Shown: one piece after another, positions 12,394 through 26,149 of the stretch
Layout: each line of letters starts with the position of its first letter
How positions within the stretch are numbered: position 1 is the first letter of the stretch
From: Kalaharituber pfeilii
Taxonomy: Eukaryota; Ascomycota; Pezizomycetes; Pezizales; Pezizaceae
DNA length: 64,000 bases
Reading direction: 5' to 3'
Assembly (NCBI GenBank): GCA_015179045.1
Contig: WHUZ01000049.1
Span: 372,001-436,000 of the forward strand
Notes under the pieces: model-generated
Database searches by the model: none
The model's input: only the letters and a program-made list of their open reading frames with translations
What the model was told of the DNA's origin: nothing
Translations under genes and position numbers: made by a program

Positions 12394-13640
12394 CTAAGGG
12401 CTGAGATGCCAATTGGGTATTGTTCAAGAGGAATTGGAGGAAGAGGACGGAATGGAGCTGCTTGCTTCTCCCCTGCCGCGGGTTGGTTGTCGCACACGGA
12501 GCGGCGAAGTTTGTGGGAGATGGGTGGGGTGGAGTGGGGGGCAGCCTTCTCTTTGAAAAGTTGCAAGTCTTGGCGCGGGCGAGGCCGTTTTTGTGTTACA
12601 GTAGCTCACAGTGCCTGTGCATGCATGTGAGCAGCAGCGGCAGCGGCAGCGATTGAGCGTGTGCGGTGTATATGGATGTGCCTCTCGGCCGCCGCAAACC
12701 TCATGTTGCACCTGGCATGAAATAGCACTTGCACAGCAGCGGGCCGGGGTCATCGAGGCCATCTCGCAGGGCGAAGCACCGTGCCTCGAGGGCCGTCGAA
12801 TACCTGCAGATGCGGTACTTGTGGGCACGGCACCGGTACCGAGGGGCGCGTCACGCGGGCGGGCGGCAAGGAATGCAGCGCGGGTTGCATACTAGTACCT
12901 GCACACTGCTCTGCTGGAGAGGCGGGCGCCGAGCAGGCGGAGGCCGCCCAAGCCGCCCAAGCCGCCGATCACGTTATCGCACGCTGCCGCACTGCGCAGC
13001 ACGACACGACCAGCCAGCTCACGCCGGCCGAGCCCGCCGCTGCCCGCCGATTCGCACGCTACGCTCCATGGCGTACTTAATGGGCCCGCAGCCCGCGTCT
13101 CATCGCCCGCCGCCTCTGCGCACCGAGCGCAGCACAGCACAGCACAGCACAGCACAGCACAGCGCAGCACAGCGCAGCACAGCAGGGCCCGCCGGAGCGT
13201 AGAAAACAAACGCAGGCGCAATTCACCCGCGTTCTCGCTCCCGCGGCCATCCGAAGAAAGTAAAATAGTGTTTGGGGCTAAATTTGGAAAAAAAACAGAC
13301 TCGAGGAACACATCTGCGTCGGCACAGCAAGTGACAGCAGCCTATGATAGCTCGTCCTCCGTTAATATAGCCCCCATTCATACTAGTACCCAATATCCCT
13401 ACCACACCCCCATCCCCCCCCCCCCCCCCCCGTTTACGCCCAATCCAGCAGACGAGCAGCAATCTCGCTGCGAGAGCCAGGTGCGTAGACACCGTGTGCG
13501 AGTGCGTGGATCAAAAACAAGGAATTGTACCACTGCTGTAGCTTCGCGAGAGCTCAACTTGGAATTCCCACCACCCACTCTCCCAAAACAAACAACAGTA
13601 ACAACAACGACAACAACACCCGATCCTTTCCCACTACACC
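12329..13640. other. Divergent upstream region, GC-rich with simple repeats
   Basis: This separates the Mtf2-like gene (-) and the DDT/WHIM gene (+). It contains a 32-G run (12361-12392), a GC-rich island (about 12600-13250), a CACAG pentamer array (13131-13184) and an 18-C run (13414-13431). AAC/ACA-rich sequence (13580-13620) precedes the ATG. Long frames here are translated repeats. Confidence 0.65.
13131..13184. repeat. (CACAG)n pentanucleotide array, copy 1
   Basis: About ten copies of AGCAC/CACAG with a few CGCAG variants, inside a GC-rich island about 460 bp upstream of the DDT/WHIM start. A similar array lies at 23333-23381. Confidence 0.9.
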
Positions 13641-16117
13641 ATGGTCGATCTTGTCGTCTTACCTAACGGCCCCCCGAGCGGGAAAAAACCCGCTGCTCCA
13701 CAGCCAAACAAGAGACTATCCATTAGAGGTATAAACCTTATCCACGCACATAGCTATTCTCTCTCGCTCCCTTCCCGGACACTCTTGTGTGCTCTATGCT
13801 CGAGGCCATTCGGCGCTAATACCCCCCATCCCCATCGCATAATCACCAGACTACTTCACCGTGATGGAGCCCGCGTCCCTGTCGGAGAGCAGCTCGAGTC
13901 AGTCAAAGAAACGCAAGCCCACCAGCTCAGAGGCACCGCCGGCCGCGAAGAAGGCTAAGAGACCGTCCGCTGCCAAATCCAGAAAGTCGGCAGAGTCGGC
14001 AGCAGCAATTGCAACGCCTTCCTCAAGCGGACTGTCCCCGTCCTCTGACAAGGAGAACACTGATTTAGCAGACACATCTGGAGACACAATGGTGGCGGAC
14101 GAGTCCATCGTTGTTGTCGCCGCTGATGCGGAGCCGAAGGCCAAAGCCCCGCGGAAGCCCAAGGCAAAGGAGTCTGGCTCGACAACCAAAAGAAAGTCGA
14201 AGACTGGTACCGATGCAGCAGGAGCAGCAGCAGCAGCAGCAGCCCCACCGCCCGAGAAGGAGTCCAGCAGCAAGCCGGTTACCACAGGGTTCATTGCCGT
14301 CAACGTTGCAGAAGCCTTGAAACAGAAAGAGCAGAAGAAGGAAGCTGCATCAGCAAAGGCCGCCAGTGCATCCACATCGAATGAGAAAGCTGGACAGGAC
14401 AAGAAGGAATCCGTACCAAAGGCTCCCAAGGCGGCGAAAGAGACCAAGATCCCGAAGGTTCCCAAGGCAGACAAACCTCCAAAGGAAACGAAGGAAAAAG
14501 TCTCAAAAGATGATAAAGCACCAAAAGAGAAGGAAAAGGTGCCAAAAGGAGTCAAGGCCGCCAGGGGTACCGAGATCAAAGAATGGAAGGCATATGAACC
14601 GAAAAACCCGGCAATTACAAAATTTCTGCAGGCCATGGAGCCGGTACGACAAGCTCCAAAAGTTACCGAGCCACCGTTTCTTGAATACATTGAGATTTCA
14701 CACCCTCTACAAGTAATTCATGATAGGCTGTAAGTTTTGGCATGCATATCAGCAGGCCACAAGCAGACCCTGACACTAACTTGGACAGTATTGTTCGAGA
14801 GTTCATGTTACGATTCGAGAAATCTATAAAGATTGTTCCTAAATACGTCAATATTGTTAATAACCCCAATTCCGACTGGACAGACCTCACCTATCGGTCT
14901 CTGATTGTCAGTCTGCTCCGGCTTATACATGCAGACGATTACCCGCCTATGGACTGGCATCTACTTGACGCTGGTATCAAGGAACTGGAAAAGACGCCTC
15001 CGGATGATCCAAAATTGTGGGGCTGTCTTTGTTCCATCTTGGACGGGGTTATCGACACTAGCCGGTTCACAGACTTTACGCAGGACAAGACGAGATTGGC
15101 AATCATTGTGCGTCTAGTAGGGTTGGCCATGAGCTCCCAGATTCTGCGGGAAAGGATTGAGCAGGATGCAGTGAATATCAAGAAGGAGGAGAAGTCTACT
15201 CAGGATCAGTTGAAAGCGATCAAAGCTGGTAGGTTACCAAATATTCATCAACCAATCTCTTGACGTTGCTAATACGATGACTAGAATGGGATGCTACCAA
15301 GCAAGAGATCTCTAAGTTGCGTCTTACTGCTCCTGCGGAGGAAAGAACCAATCTAGATTCCAGATACAGTGTTGAGCAAGCTTTCATGAGGAAGCAGATT
15401 GCCATGCTGGAGGCTCGTCACTGGTATGTCTTTAATGCCATAACCCACCCGGTTTTCGGCCTACTCCCCACCAATGCTCTCAACCTTACTGACCTCCCTG
15501 TCTCCAGGTTCAAAAAACGCAAACTCTGCCCCCGCAGCAAACCTCTAGGCGTCGACGCCAAAGGCAATACCTACTGGCTCTACATCCAACGTGACCGCGA
15601 TGCTGAGGATTGGGGGCGATGGATCGTCATTGAAAAGGGCTACGGCCTCCCCCACCCCTTCGGCTCCATCCCACCGCAACTCCTTGACACCAGTAACACG
15701 GATGCTAGTCCAGATGAGCAGTTGTCGGCCGAGAACCTCGAGCAGGAAATTAAGAAGAGGGTATGGTACGCCGTTTCTACCTCTCAGGAAGCGACCGCAT
15801 TAGCGGACTGGATCCAGTCGACCGCCGAACTAGTCATTTATGAACGTGCAACACGACAAATGCCGGCTAGCCCCGTGCGGCAGAGACTGCAGGCGGTGGA
15901 AGTGCCAATGTCGCCGTCGATGAGGAACCTGCTAATACAGGACCCGAAAGAGGCTAGGAGGCTGTTTAATGTGAGCGAGGCGTCGTCGGAGAGGATCCCG
16001 CCGCAGGATCTGGTGACCAGAGAGGGGATTGCGGAGCTGTGTAAGGCGATTAGAAAGGTGGGGGGATATTGGCAGTTGGAGGAGGAGGGATTGGGGCAGG
16101 GGAAGTTACCGGTATGA
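13641..16117 (+). CDS. DDT/WHIM-domain chromatin protein (ISWI-partner type)
   Basis: Exons 13641-13728, 13850-14729, 14789-15228, 15285-15423 and 15508-16117 give 718 residues. The first half (about 30-270) is disordered and rich in Lys, Ala, Ser and Pro, with many KxPK repeats suited to DNA or nucleosome contact. From EPPFLEYIEISHPLQVIHDR the fold begins: a DDT-like helical part (IVREFMLRF, SDWTDLTYRSLIVSLLRLI), then a WHIM1-like helix (KTRLAIIVRLVGLAMSS). Near residue 500 come CPRSKPLGVDAKGNTYWLY and EDWGRWIVIEKGYG, typical of the WHIM2/3 motif. Proteins of this build pair with ISWI remodellers and sense linker length. I cannot say which yeast subunit (Itc1, Ioc3 or Esc8 type) it matches. 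Position of the first intron is set by the D-Y-F-T-V join. Confidence 0.8.
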
Positions 16118-16769
16118 GAGGTTGAGGTGGAGATAGCGTTGTAAGTAATACTGGAGAAAACAAAGATGCTACGGGATGGGTTAGAGGTACATGTTGTACA
16201 TGTGGTTTGTTTTAGATGTTATGATGATTGTTAAGTTTTGTTTAAAGTCTAGATAATTTTGCTACTTGTTTGCTCTTTTGGGGACAGGTTTCGGGCGGGT
16301 GTTCCTGTGGGGCGTTGGATAATGATCACTTTATGGTTCTCTTGTCCAAAGAGTCTCAATTGGGGGTTTAACGAGAAGAAGGAAAAGGTAAACATTCAAA
16401 GAGCTGAGCTGAGCTCTTTTTTTTCCTTCTTTTCTTTCCCCCCCATTCCCTTCTTCTTCTTTGCTCTTTCTTTTTGATTGTTTTGATATCAACTTTATGT
16501 ATTAGTACTTTCTTACTTTCTGCCAAAGATACTGAACTGGGCACTTGTTAGATTGTTGATACTAGCTAATGTACATTTCCTACGTTTATGCGGTCGGTAG
16601 TAATGGTAATGTCCTTTTCTTTCATCGTGTCCAACCAGAACTATGCTTCATGCACTCTGCTCTCAAGTACGCAAGTTGCTGGTAGTATCCTACAGTCCTC
16701 CCACCCCCAACCCTCCATTCCCAATCTCTTGCCAGCTTCCATGTTTTCCACTCTTACTTCATCCCCCAT
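16118..16769. other. Convergent 3' region, no gene seen
   Basis: T-rich and C/T-rich sequence between the ends of the DDT/WHIM gene and RMI1. Probably the 3' untranslated regions of both. Confidence 0.6.
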
Positions 16770-17635
16770 CTACTCACTCTTCGCCCTCTCCACTGCTGCT
16801 TTTAGGCTCTCCTTCCTTTTCTGCGCCCACGCGTTATCCCACGCCTCGACTTTCCCGCCGAGAACGGTTGTGTTGGACGGTTGGAGGAGTAGGAGGCCGC
16901 GGGCGATGGGGACCGATCTGAGAATGACCTGTGAGGGGTTAGTAGTATTGTGAGGTCGTATAGGGGAAGGGCTATTAGGGCTGTATTCATACCCCCAAAA
17001 AGCAAAATAGGGCGCAAAAAAGAGGATAATCTGCGCTCACACTCCTAACTCACCTTCGCCCCCAGCCTCATCTTGCCCCCAATCTCGATCCCCGGCACCT
17101 TCTCCACCTCAAAACCCCATGCCCTCCTTCCCGCCGCGTCCTCCATTAGCACCTTATGCGGCCCTCTACTCGCTTTCCTCTCCGGCATTCCTGCCTGTTG
17201 CTGCCCACCTAGAGCCGGCGGCAACTGCGACCCTTCCGGCTCCTCCCTTGGCACCACTCTAATGACCTCCTGGCCCTTCTTGTACTCACCTCTTTCCTCT
17301 TCCTCAATCCTCTCAAGCTGCTCCAGTGCACTCGAGCTTAGATCCTGTATATCAACAACCTGACAGGCTAATGGGCCCGGTAGGATTGCCTGAGCAGCGG
17401 ACTGGTATAGGAGGTTTGTATGCAGGTCTTGTGGGAAGCAGGTGTTGGTGTGTACATGCAGAATCTCGGTGAAGTCGGAGTTGAGGATGCGGAAGCGGAG
17501 TGTGGCGAGGAGGACGGTTTCGTTAGCGGGGAGGGTGAAGTTGGGGGCGGTGAGGAGATTTTGCAGGTAGGAGCGCTCGATTTGGAGGCTGAGGGTGGAG
17601 GCCAGACGGGAGAGAAGGAGGTCGGTGTTGGGCAT
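16770..17635 (-). CDS. RMI1: RecQ-mediated genome instability protein 1
   Basis: This OB-fold subunit of the Sgs1/BLM-Top3-Rmi1 complex dissolves double Holliday junctions. Exons on the minus strand are 17054-17635 and 16770-16928, giving 246 residues, near the size of yeast Rmi1 (241). The ATG at 17635 is followed by MPNTDLLLSRLASTLSLQIE, the N-terminal helical part. The RMI1 OB fold shows in LACQVVDIQDLSSSALEQLE, VLMEDAAGRRAWGFEVEKVPG, IEIGGKMRLGAKVILRSVPIARGLLLLQP and VLGGKVEAWD. A Glu/Gln-rich insertion sits at about residues 110-150. The C-terminus is KAAVERAKSE. It is divergent from VPS51, with 252 bp between the start codons. Confidence 0.93.
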
Positions 17636-17887
17636 TTTTTGTTGTTGTTGGTTGGTTGTGGGGGGGGCCTGTATTGCTGTGAGAGCAAGTTTTGTAACTG
17701 CGGAGGAGGACGGGGCCGTGAAAGGGGTCGGAAGGACGTGCTGAAGGTCGCCCACCATCCCGTAGAGCACAGGTCGAGTACCTGCCAAGCCTTGCACCTG
17801 TCTGACAACGGCCCGAGACGAGCGTCAAGCCCTTCCCCCTTCCCCTCCCGTCACCACCACGCCCTCTCAACTTTCACAGCACCCGCA

Positions 17888-18849
17888 ATGTCCAACCCCA
17901 CCATCTCCATCGACTCCACGCATCTCACCACCCCCTCCACCCCCACCTTCCCCTCCTCAGCCTCACCCTCAGCTCCCGCCTCCCCCAACCCGAACAGCAC
18001 GACCTTGGGCCGCCCGCCGCCGCTGCGATCCTCCGGCAAAAACCGCAACGCGCTCCGCCAATTCTACGGCCTGAAAAAAGATGGAGAAACAGTTGTGCCG
18101 GAGATAGATCGGGAAGGATTCGATGCGGACGCGTACGTGAAGAATCTGTGCAAGACTGCGGATTTGAGGGAATTGCTGAGGGCGGAGAACGAGTTGGTGA
18201 ATGGTACGTCTTGCTAGTGTTTTTTTTGGGACGGAAATCTCTGGCTCTGGGCTATGGGGGATACGTAAGGAAGGCAGGAGAGGGAGGGAGGAAAGAGGCT
18301 AATTGTGTGGGGGCTATGGCGAATAGAAATTCGGGGATTTGATGGCGAGCGAAAAGCCCTGGTCTACGACAATTACAGCAAACTCATCAGTGCGACTGAC
18401 ACCATCAAAAAGGTGCCCTCTTCCACCTTTCTATCTTCCCTGTCTCAATTGACTCTCTACTAACAGGCTCCCCGCTGTATGCACAGATGCGTGCCAGTAT
18501 GGAACCCCTCACACCCACCACCTCCACCCTCGAACCGGCCATCTCCCACATCGCACAAATCTCCTCATTGCTCACCGAGACCATTCACAAGCTCTCTTCC
18601 GCCGACTCTCATGCGACCTCAGTGCCAATACAAAGTCCCCCATCTGATAACTTGAAAGCAAAGCGGGAAACTGTCCGGTGGGCACTCGGCGCCCCAGACC
18701 GAATCTGTGCCTTGGTCCAGGAGGGGAAGAAGGAGCAGGCGCAGGAAGAATGGAATGTGGTGGTCAAAATGCTGGATAAGTGGGGAGATGGGGTGAAGGG
18801 GGTAAAGGAGTTGCGGGAGAAGGGGGAGAAGGCGTTACAGGGCCGGTGA
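17888..18849 (+). CDS. VPS51: Vps51, GARP/EARP tethering complex subunit
   Basis: This subunit of the GARP tether serves endosome-to-Golgi retrograde transport. Exons 17888-18203, 18327-18412 and 18487-18849 give 254 residues. After a Ser/Pro/Thr-rich N-terminus comes NRNALRQFYGLKK, the short motif that in yeast Vps51 contacts the SNARE Tlg1. Then DREGFDADAYVKNLCKTADLRELLRAENELVNEIRGFDGERKALVYDNYSKLISATDTIKKMRASM, the conserved core shared with the N-terminus of metazoan Vps51 (Fat-free). The rest is helical. Exon 2 was placed by restoring EIRGFDGERKAL; the other frames fail. The protein is short compared with the metazoan form, as usual in fungi. Confidence 0.94.
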
Positions 18850-19161
18850 CAAGTTCGTTCTGCATTTTCATTTGACGACTTTTGGCATACGGGCTGGCAC
18901 ATGTTTACTTGCACATGATGTTTTTAGGGAATTATTACCCTGGTGTTAGAGTGTAGGCGTTTTATGGATCCTTTCTATGTTAAATTTTGATGAAACTCAA
19001 GATTTATTTTAAAATTTTACGCGTAAAATTCAGAATCCCTAGGATAATAATTCAACGTCTCATCTGTAAGACCCTCAAAGCACTAAAAAATGAAAAAATG
19101 AAAAATGAAAAGTTAAAAGAAAAATACCTCTCCCCTTCCCCGAAAACGCCAGCAAACAAAA
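18850..19161. other. Convergent 3' region, no gene seen
   Basis: AT-rich, with an A-rich stretch at 19080-19130, between the ends of VPS51 and the NIF3 gene. Confidence 0.6.
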
Positions 19162-20500
19162 TCATACGATTTCATAAGGGTCCTTATCCGCCTTACTAAC
19201 GACCACCTCAAACCCCTCGGCTCCCTCCCTCTCCGCATCTGCCACGTGCGCCCACTCTGCCGCCAACACCTCCTGCAGCTTTGGCTTCATGCCCTTGTTC
19301 AGATACCCTCGCTCGGTATTGGTGTGGAAGCCTTTATCAGTGGATCTGATTAGACGAATTGATTGCAACACCAGGGGGGGGAACAAAATGCGCAGATGAC
19401 GTACACGAAATGACGCTAACCCCACGTTCTTTTGCAGTGAGGGCTTCGTGGTGGGAGAGCTCGCCGGTGAAGTAGAGATCCGCGTCGAGGCCTTTAAACA
19501 TTGACCCGCCGGAGCCGGCGCAGACGCCAATTCTGCGGATGCTAAGATCGGAGAGATGTTCGTCAATCTTGATGATTGAAGGCATGTGCGTGTTTGCCAT
19601 TTTCAGCTAGTATATACTTACCTGGTTGTATTTTTGTGTCTGGCTGCTTCAGCTACCATCACTGTTATATCCCCGAGATAACTAATTAGCATCTTCTAGA
19701 GGATGATAGATCCCCATAGCTTCATAGTAAATGCGCACTCACAGTGCTTCATCCCTAGATAGGCCTTTACTCTTTCTACCAATGACCCCAAAGACGATGG
19801 CTCCTTGAGTGTAACCATCCTTCCCATCCCAGCACTCGCAAACCCCTCAACTACCTCAACCGGAATCAGCACCTCCCTGCTAATCTCATTCTCTTTGCCC
19901 CCGGATATGCCGTCTGTCAACCAGTCGTTTACGCCCCCAGGGGTCGCATCTACTGCTGTATGCGGTGAATAGACACTGATTCCAGCCTGTGCCAGCCGAA
20001 TAATGGAGTCCTGCTGCGTATCTGCAAAGGTGAGGGATTTGAGAGGTCGGAAAATGATAGGGTCTATATGAATAAAACCAGCGTAATGCCAGATCCAAAT
20101 TGCAAAATGTTAGCAGTTGAATCGGCTTATTTTAAGCTGAAGGAGACATGGGGTAGGGAGAGGGTTTTCTGACGATATGATACGATAGCTGCAGCGCGCA
20201 TCTCGATTGCTTCGGCAGCAACTGCCTTGGTCAAGTCTATAGTAAGGAGAACTATATGCCGGTTTAACAGCCGCTTGATGTCCGATCTGTACGGGGCCTC
20301 GAGCAGCACTGTCTCAGCGGCCCACCTCGGGGGATCGTATTAGCTCTCTACGAACTCTGTAGGGACACGGTACAAACGAGGTCTTGGGATAGGTGGGCTG
20401 GGAGTAAAATACACCCGGTATTGTCCCAGCTCTTGTCAGCAAGAGCCTCCGGATAGAGCCTGCGGACGGAATTTGCCACTGTGCGGATGATGGTGGACAT
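19162..20500 (-). CDS. NIF3: NIF3-family (NGG1-interacting factor 3-like) protein
   Basis: NIF3/DUF34 proteins are conserved metal-binding proteins of unsettled biochemical role. Exons on the minus strand are 20415-20500, 20174-20325, 19743-20063, 19622-19661, 19407-19541 and 19162-19345, giving 305 residues. The N-terminus has VRRLYPEALADKSWDNTG and VLLEAPYRSDIKR. VLLTIDLTKAVAAEAIE is followed by YHPIIFRPLKS across an intron, restoring the metal-binding His, then GISVYSPHTAVDATPGGVNDWL. The C-terminal block has IGVCAGSGGSMFKG, DLYFTGELSHHEALTAKERG and HTNTERGYL. A 40-nt exon (19622-19661) is flanked by two introns. The join after exon 1 inserts five residues (WAAET) not expected from the family, so that junction may be off. 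Confidence 0.9.
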
Positions 20501-20981
20501 TGCTGCGGGCTGGGTGTCAGTTTCCAGGGTGTCGAGGCAGGGCTAGTGGGTACTGCCTGTGCTGTCGCTGTCGTCGCTGTCGCTGCTGTCGTTGCTGTCA
20601 CTTGCTATCGATGCTGTCGCTTGCTGTCGTTGCTGTCGCTTGCTGTCGGTGGGCGAGAGGCGTTCTTCGGCGTGAGGCAATTGCACCGAAAGAGAGCAAG
20701 CTGCGGACGTGGTGAGGACATCCAGCCGATGACGTAGTACGTTGAGCATCCAGTGTGGCCCATCCTGCCCTTATCTCAAAATCAGATAAATTCAATCAGG
20801 CAGACAACCATCCCCCCCAAAGTGCACTGTACTTTATTGTACTGTACTGTACACCCCCCTCCGCCTCCGATAGTGACCACAAGTGCCCCGCTAAGCCAGA
20901 GCCTACCCAGAAAGCTCAGTGCGGCCAAACTTCCACAGGAAACTCACTTCCACAAAGCGAGCACCCCAAACTCTAACAGTC
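20501..20981. promoter_or_regulatory. Divergent upstream region of NIF3 and BolA genes
   Basis: 481 bp between two start codons. It holds a degenerate TGCTGTCGC/TTGCTGTCG repeat (about 20556-20650) and C-rich, CT-rich leader sequence before the BolA ATG. Confidence 0.6.
20556..20650. repeat. Degenerate TGCTGTCGY hexamer/nonamer repeat
   Basis: A run of imperfect units built on GCTGTCGC/TTGCTGTCG, in the space between the NIF3 and BolA genes. On the other strand it reads GCGACAGCA. Confidence 0.8.
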
Positions 20982-21451
20982 ATGGAAATCAACGTCTCGT
21001 ACCTTGAAGAGATCATTACCAAGAGACTCAATGCGAGTCATGTCGAGGTCCAGGATCTTTCTGGTAGGTCGCATGCTCGGTGCTTTTTTGCTCTGTGCCC
21101 CTCCCAACCCCCGCTGCATTATGATACAGACCGAATTCCCCGGTATCCGTGCAAAATGCAGAGGGTGCTAACAAAAGCTTTGTCATCAGGCGGCTGTGGG
21201 CAAATCTTCGAAGCCGTGATAGTGTGAGCAACCAAGCGTCACTATCCGTTGAACTACTGTGCTTTTCTAACGCCCTTATGTTAAAATAAAGGTCCCCAGA
21301 GTTCCGAGGCAAAACCACTCTTGCCCGTCACCGCCTGGTTAACAACACTCTGAAAGAGGAAATCGCAAAGGTCCATGCATGGAGTCAGAAATGCTATACA
21401 GAAGAGGAATGGGAGAAGAAGAAGGCTCAGGATGCCACCACGGCTGCATAA
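20982..21451 (+). CDS. BOL2: BolA-family protein (Bol2/Fra2 type)
   Basis: Cytosolic BolA proteins pair with monothiol glutaredoxins to bind 2Fe-2S clusters; in yeast Fra2/Bol2 signals iron status to Aft1. Exons 20982-21063, 21190-21223 and 21292-21451 give 91 residues, a full-length BolA. Visible are [20 protein letters not shown], then [20 protein letters not shown] with the invariant His in ARHRLVN, then [14 protein letters not shown]. The GGCG Cys is where cluster ligands sit in Bol2-type proteins. There is no targeting sequence, which favours the cytosolic form over mitochondrial Bol1/Bol3. The middle exon is 34 nt. Confidence 0.94.
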
Positions 21452-22296
21452 ACGGAGGATTATATGTGACAAGACATTGCCAGTTATTCATCAAATCAGG
21501 GTTTAGACTGCTTTGTTTTTTCTCATCTCAAATACAGACAGTTATCATACCCATTGCAATTATATTATTGTGACCTCGAATCCTAAACATGTGCTGAATA
21601 AACTACAGGAGTAGAAGCAGCGCAAGGAAAACGTGAAAGTCTGTCAGGAAGAAAATCTTTGAAAATTCACAATAGTTATGTCTTCATTGGTTCTCTTTTG
21701 CTGCTGTAATGCCTGCGGTGCGCCCAGATTCAGTCCTCAAAGTCGTCTACCAGACATTGCCAGGCTGGCTATTAAATACACCGAGCAAGTCATCCAAATA
21801 ATTTCCAGATGTCGGCTGTCAGGCATTGGGACTTTGTCATTATATAGAATCATAAGTGGCTTGACTACAATACCAAACGGTGTCCTGTCGAAGACACATG
21901 TTTGCAGGTAGCATTTCCTGATCCCGTGCTGTTTGAGTGTAGTGATGCTTCATAGTAAATTCATTCCCAATTAATTAAACCCGACACTATTATGAAAGAC
22001 TTACAGAGGTCCAAGGTACAAGAACGAATAGCAGCTCTTTGAAAAATAAAAAAAATAAAAATCCAGAGTCAAAAGCATTGTTGAGGTGAACAAATTGGAT
22101 TATGCGAAAGAAGTCCCTGAGAAGCTACATGCTCTGGAAGTTTTCCCTTGGAGTATCCAGGCTGGATTGGTAAGGTTCGTTGATGTTAACTCAAACTTGT
22201 AAGGGCACAGAGTTATACTAATGCCTCACAAGGTTGTCTTGGGTTCAAGTTGTCGTACCTAGTGGAGGTGATGTCGAGTAATATCAAAATCTTTGG
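21452..22296. other. AT-rich intergenic region, no gene supported
   Basis: Short frames only. It could hold the 5' end or an upstream exon of the hypothetical frame at 22297-22698, but I could not join one in frame. Confidence 0.5.
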
Positions 22297-22698
22297 GTGG
22301 CTGTGAATGAATTGGTTGACCGCATAAATGGCAGATTAGGTAAGTTTGCTTTGTCCCTAGCCGTGAGACTGCACTCACAGAGATGTGCAAGAACCATTGA
22401 GTTCATACTTGTTCATAAAAATAACCAATTTTGCGGAACACCTAGTATCAGATGTGTGTCTACTTACATCCCGCCCGGTGGGCATTTCTACGGGGTATAT
22501 TGCAACCCAGAAGTAACGTTATGGAGTGATGGTTTATACCGAATTACTGGAGCTGCCCAGAACGTGAATGGAAGTGTCGTTGTTAACCCTTGGAATACCG
22601 AGGATCTGCCCAATGCAACATTTGAGGCACTAAATATGAAGAGAGCAAATCATGAAAGTTATGCAGCTATGTTACAAAATACACCAGGATGTACTTGA
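22297..22698 (+). CDS. Possible hypothetical protein, 5' end unclear
   Basis: An open frame of about 130 codons with protein-like composition in its last 100 residues: FCGTPSIRCVSTY, PPGGHFYGVYCNPEVTLWSD and GLYRITGAAQNVNGSVVVN. There is no ATG at its head (the frame opens at GTG), so an upstream exon is likely if it is real. I recognise no family, signal peptide or membrane segment. The codons are less biased than in neighbouring genes. It may be an orphan gene or a remnant. Confidence 0.3.
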   Translation: MAVNELVDRINGRLGKFALSLAVRLHSQRCARTIEFILVHKNNQFCGTPSIRCVSTYIPPGGHFYGVYCNPEVTLWSDGLYRITGAAQNVNGSVVVNPWNTEDLPNATFEALNMKRANHESYAAMLQNTPGCT

Positions 22699-23332
22699 TG
22701 GAAAGCGCCAAGTGATGATACAGTGCATTTGGAAGCAATGCTTCTTGGGGAGACCCCACATAGTCCCGAGCCAGTCCGTCATGATTTGGATCGAAACAAA
22801 CGCTGCGAAAGCAGATGATGCAACGCAGCAAGGCCGAGGAGACGCAAGCAGCTGAATAGAAGCAATGAAACGGATGCAGGTACATGAATACGGTTTTCAG
22901 TCTCGGTGTGAACATCTCTCTGGGCGCAGCCAGGCTGCTGTTTGTTGTATCATATCCGCAGGCAATGTGCTTGTGTATTTTTATGCGTAAACAAGTACAC
23001 ACGGGGGGGGGGGGGGCCGCAGATCGCCATGGAGTTTGTTTCAGGTGGCGGTGATGGCAGCGGGCGAGCGTTGGCCTGTGGTTGGCGTCGTAAATATAAA
23101 TCCCGGCGCCTTGCGTCGGCTGCTGTCGATCGCTGCACCATCCGCAGGGCACTGCACCGCACCGCAGCAGGCACATCGCATCCCAGGCGCCCCGCGCCCA
23201 CCGCCCACCGCCCACACGGCCGCCCTCTGCCAGACAGCGCAGCAGCGTGCGTGGCCCGTTGCACGTCCCTTAAAGCAGTGCTGCGCCCGCCGTCGCCCCG
23301 CCAGAAAGAGCCGAGCCTTGAGCCCGCACCGC

Positions 23333-23381
23333 ACACAGCACAGCACAGCACAGCACAGCACAGAGCAGTACAGCACAGCAC
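23333..23381. repeat. (CACAG)n pentanucleotide array, copy 2
   Basis: About nine CACAG/AGCAC units with one GAGCAGT variant, in a GC-rich island about 200 bp before the AAA-ATPase start. Same unit as at 13131-13184. Confidence 0.9.
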
Positions 23382-23483
23382 GCACCCACCGCCCCAGCGT
23401 CCCGTAACCCGCACGCCCCCCGCAGCCCCGCTTGCACAGTCAGCAGCTCTGGGAAAGCGTGAAGCGTGAAGCGTGCCCCACCT

Positions 23484-23485
23484 TG

Positions 23486-23514
<29 letters not shown>
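23484..23514. repeat. (CA)n microsatellite
   Basis: About 15 CA dinucleotides in the leader region of the MIT-AAA ATPase gene. Confidence 0.9.
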
Positions 23515-23516
<2 letters not shown>

Positions 23517-23575
23517 CGCTCGTGGCTCCCTTGGCTGGTTTCGAGCATCATCCACATCCCCCACCCCCCATCTGA

Positions 23576-26149
<2,574 letters not shown>

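Larger units (their letters stand above)
22699..23575. other. Intergenic region upstream of the MIT-AAA gene, GC-rich
   Basis: It holds a 14-G run (23003-23016), a GC-rich island (about 23040-23470), a CACAG array (23333-23381) and a CA dinucleotide run (about 23484-23514). Several overlapping long frames here are repeat translations. Confidence 0.65.

Noticed and set aside
12424..13311. Overlapping long frames on both strands near the poly-G run
   Set aside because: GC-rich sequence has few stops; the content is repeats and Arg/Ala-rich low complexity.
13899..14690. 263-residue antisense frame
   Set aside because: It lies exactly opposite the Lys/Ala-rich exon 2 of the DDT/WHIM gene; the Phe/Ala/Ser-rich content is a mirror of that composition.
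22950..23564. 204-residue Cys-rich frame on the minus strand, and overlapping + frames
   Set aside because: They translate the CACAG array, CA repeat and GC-rich island in several frames; no motif.
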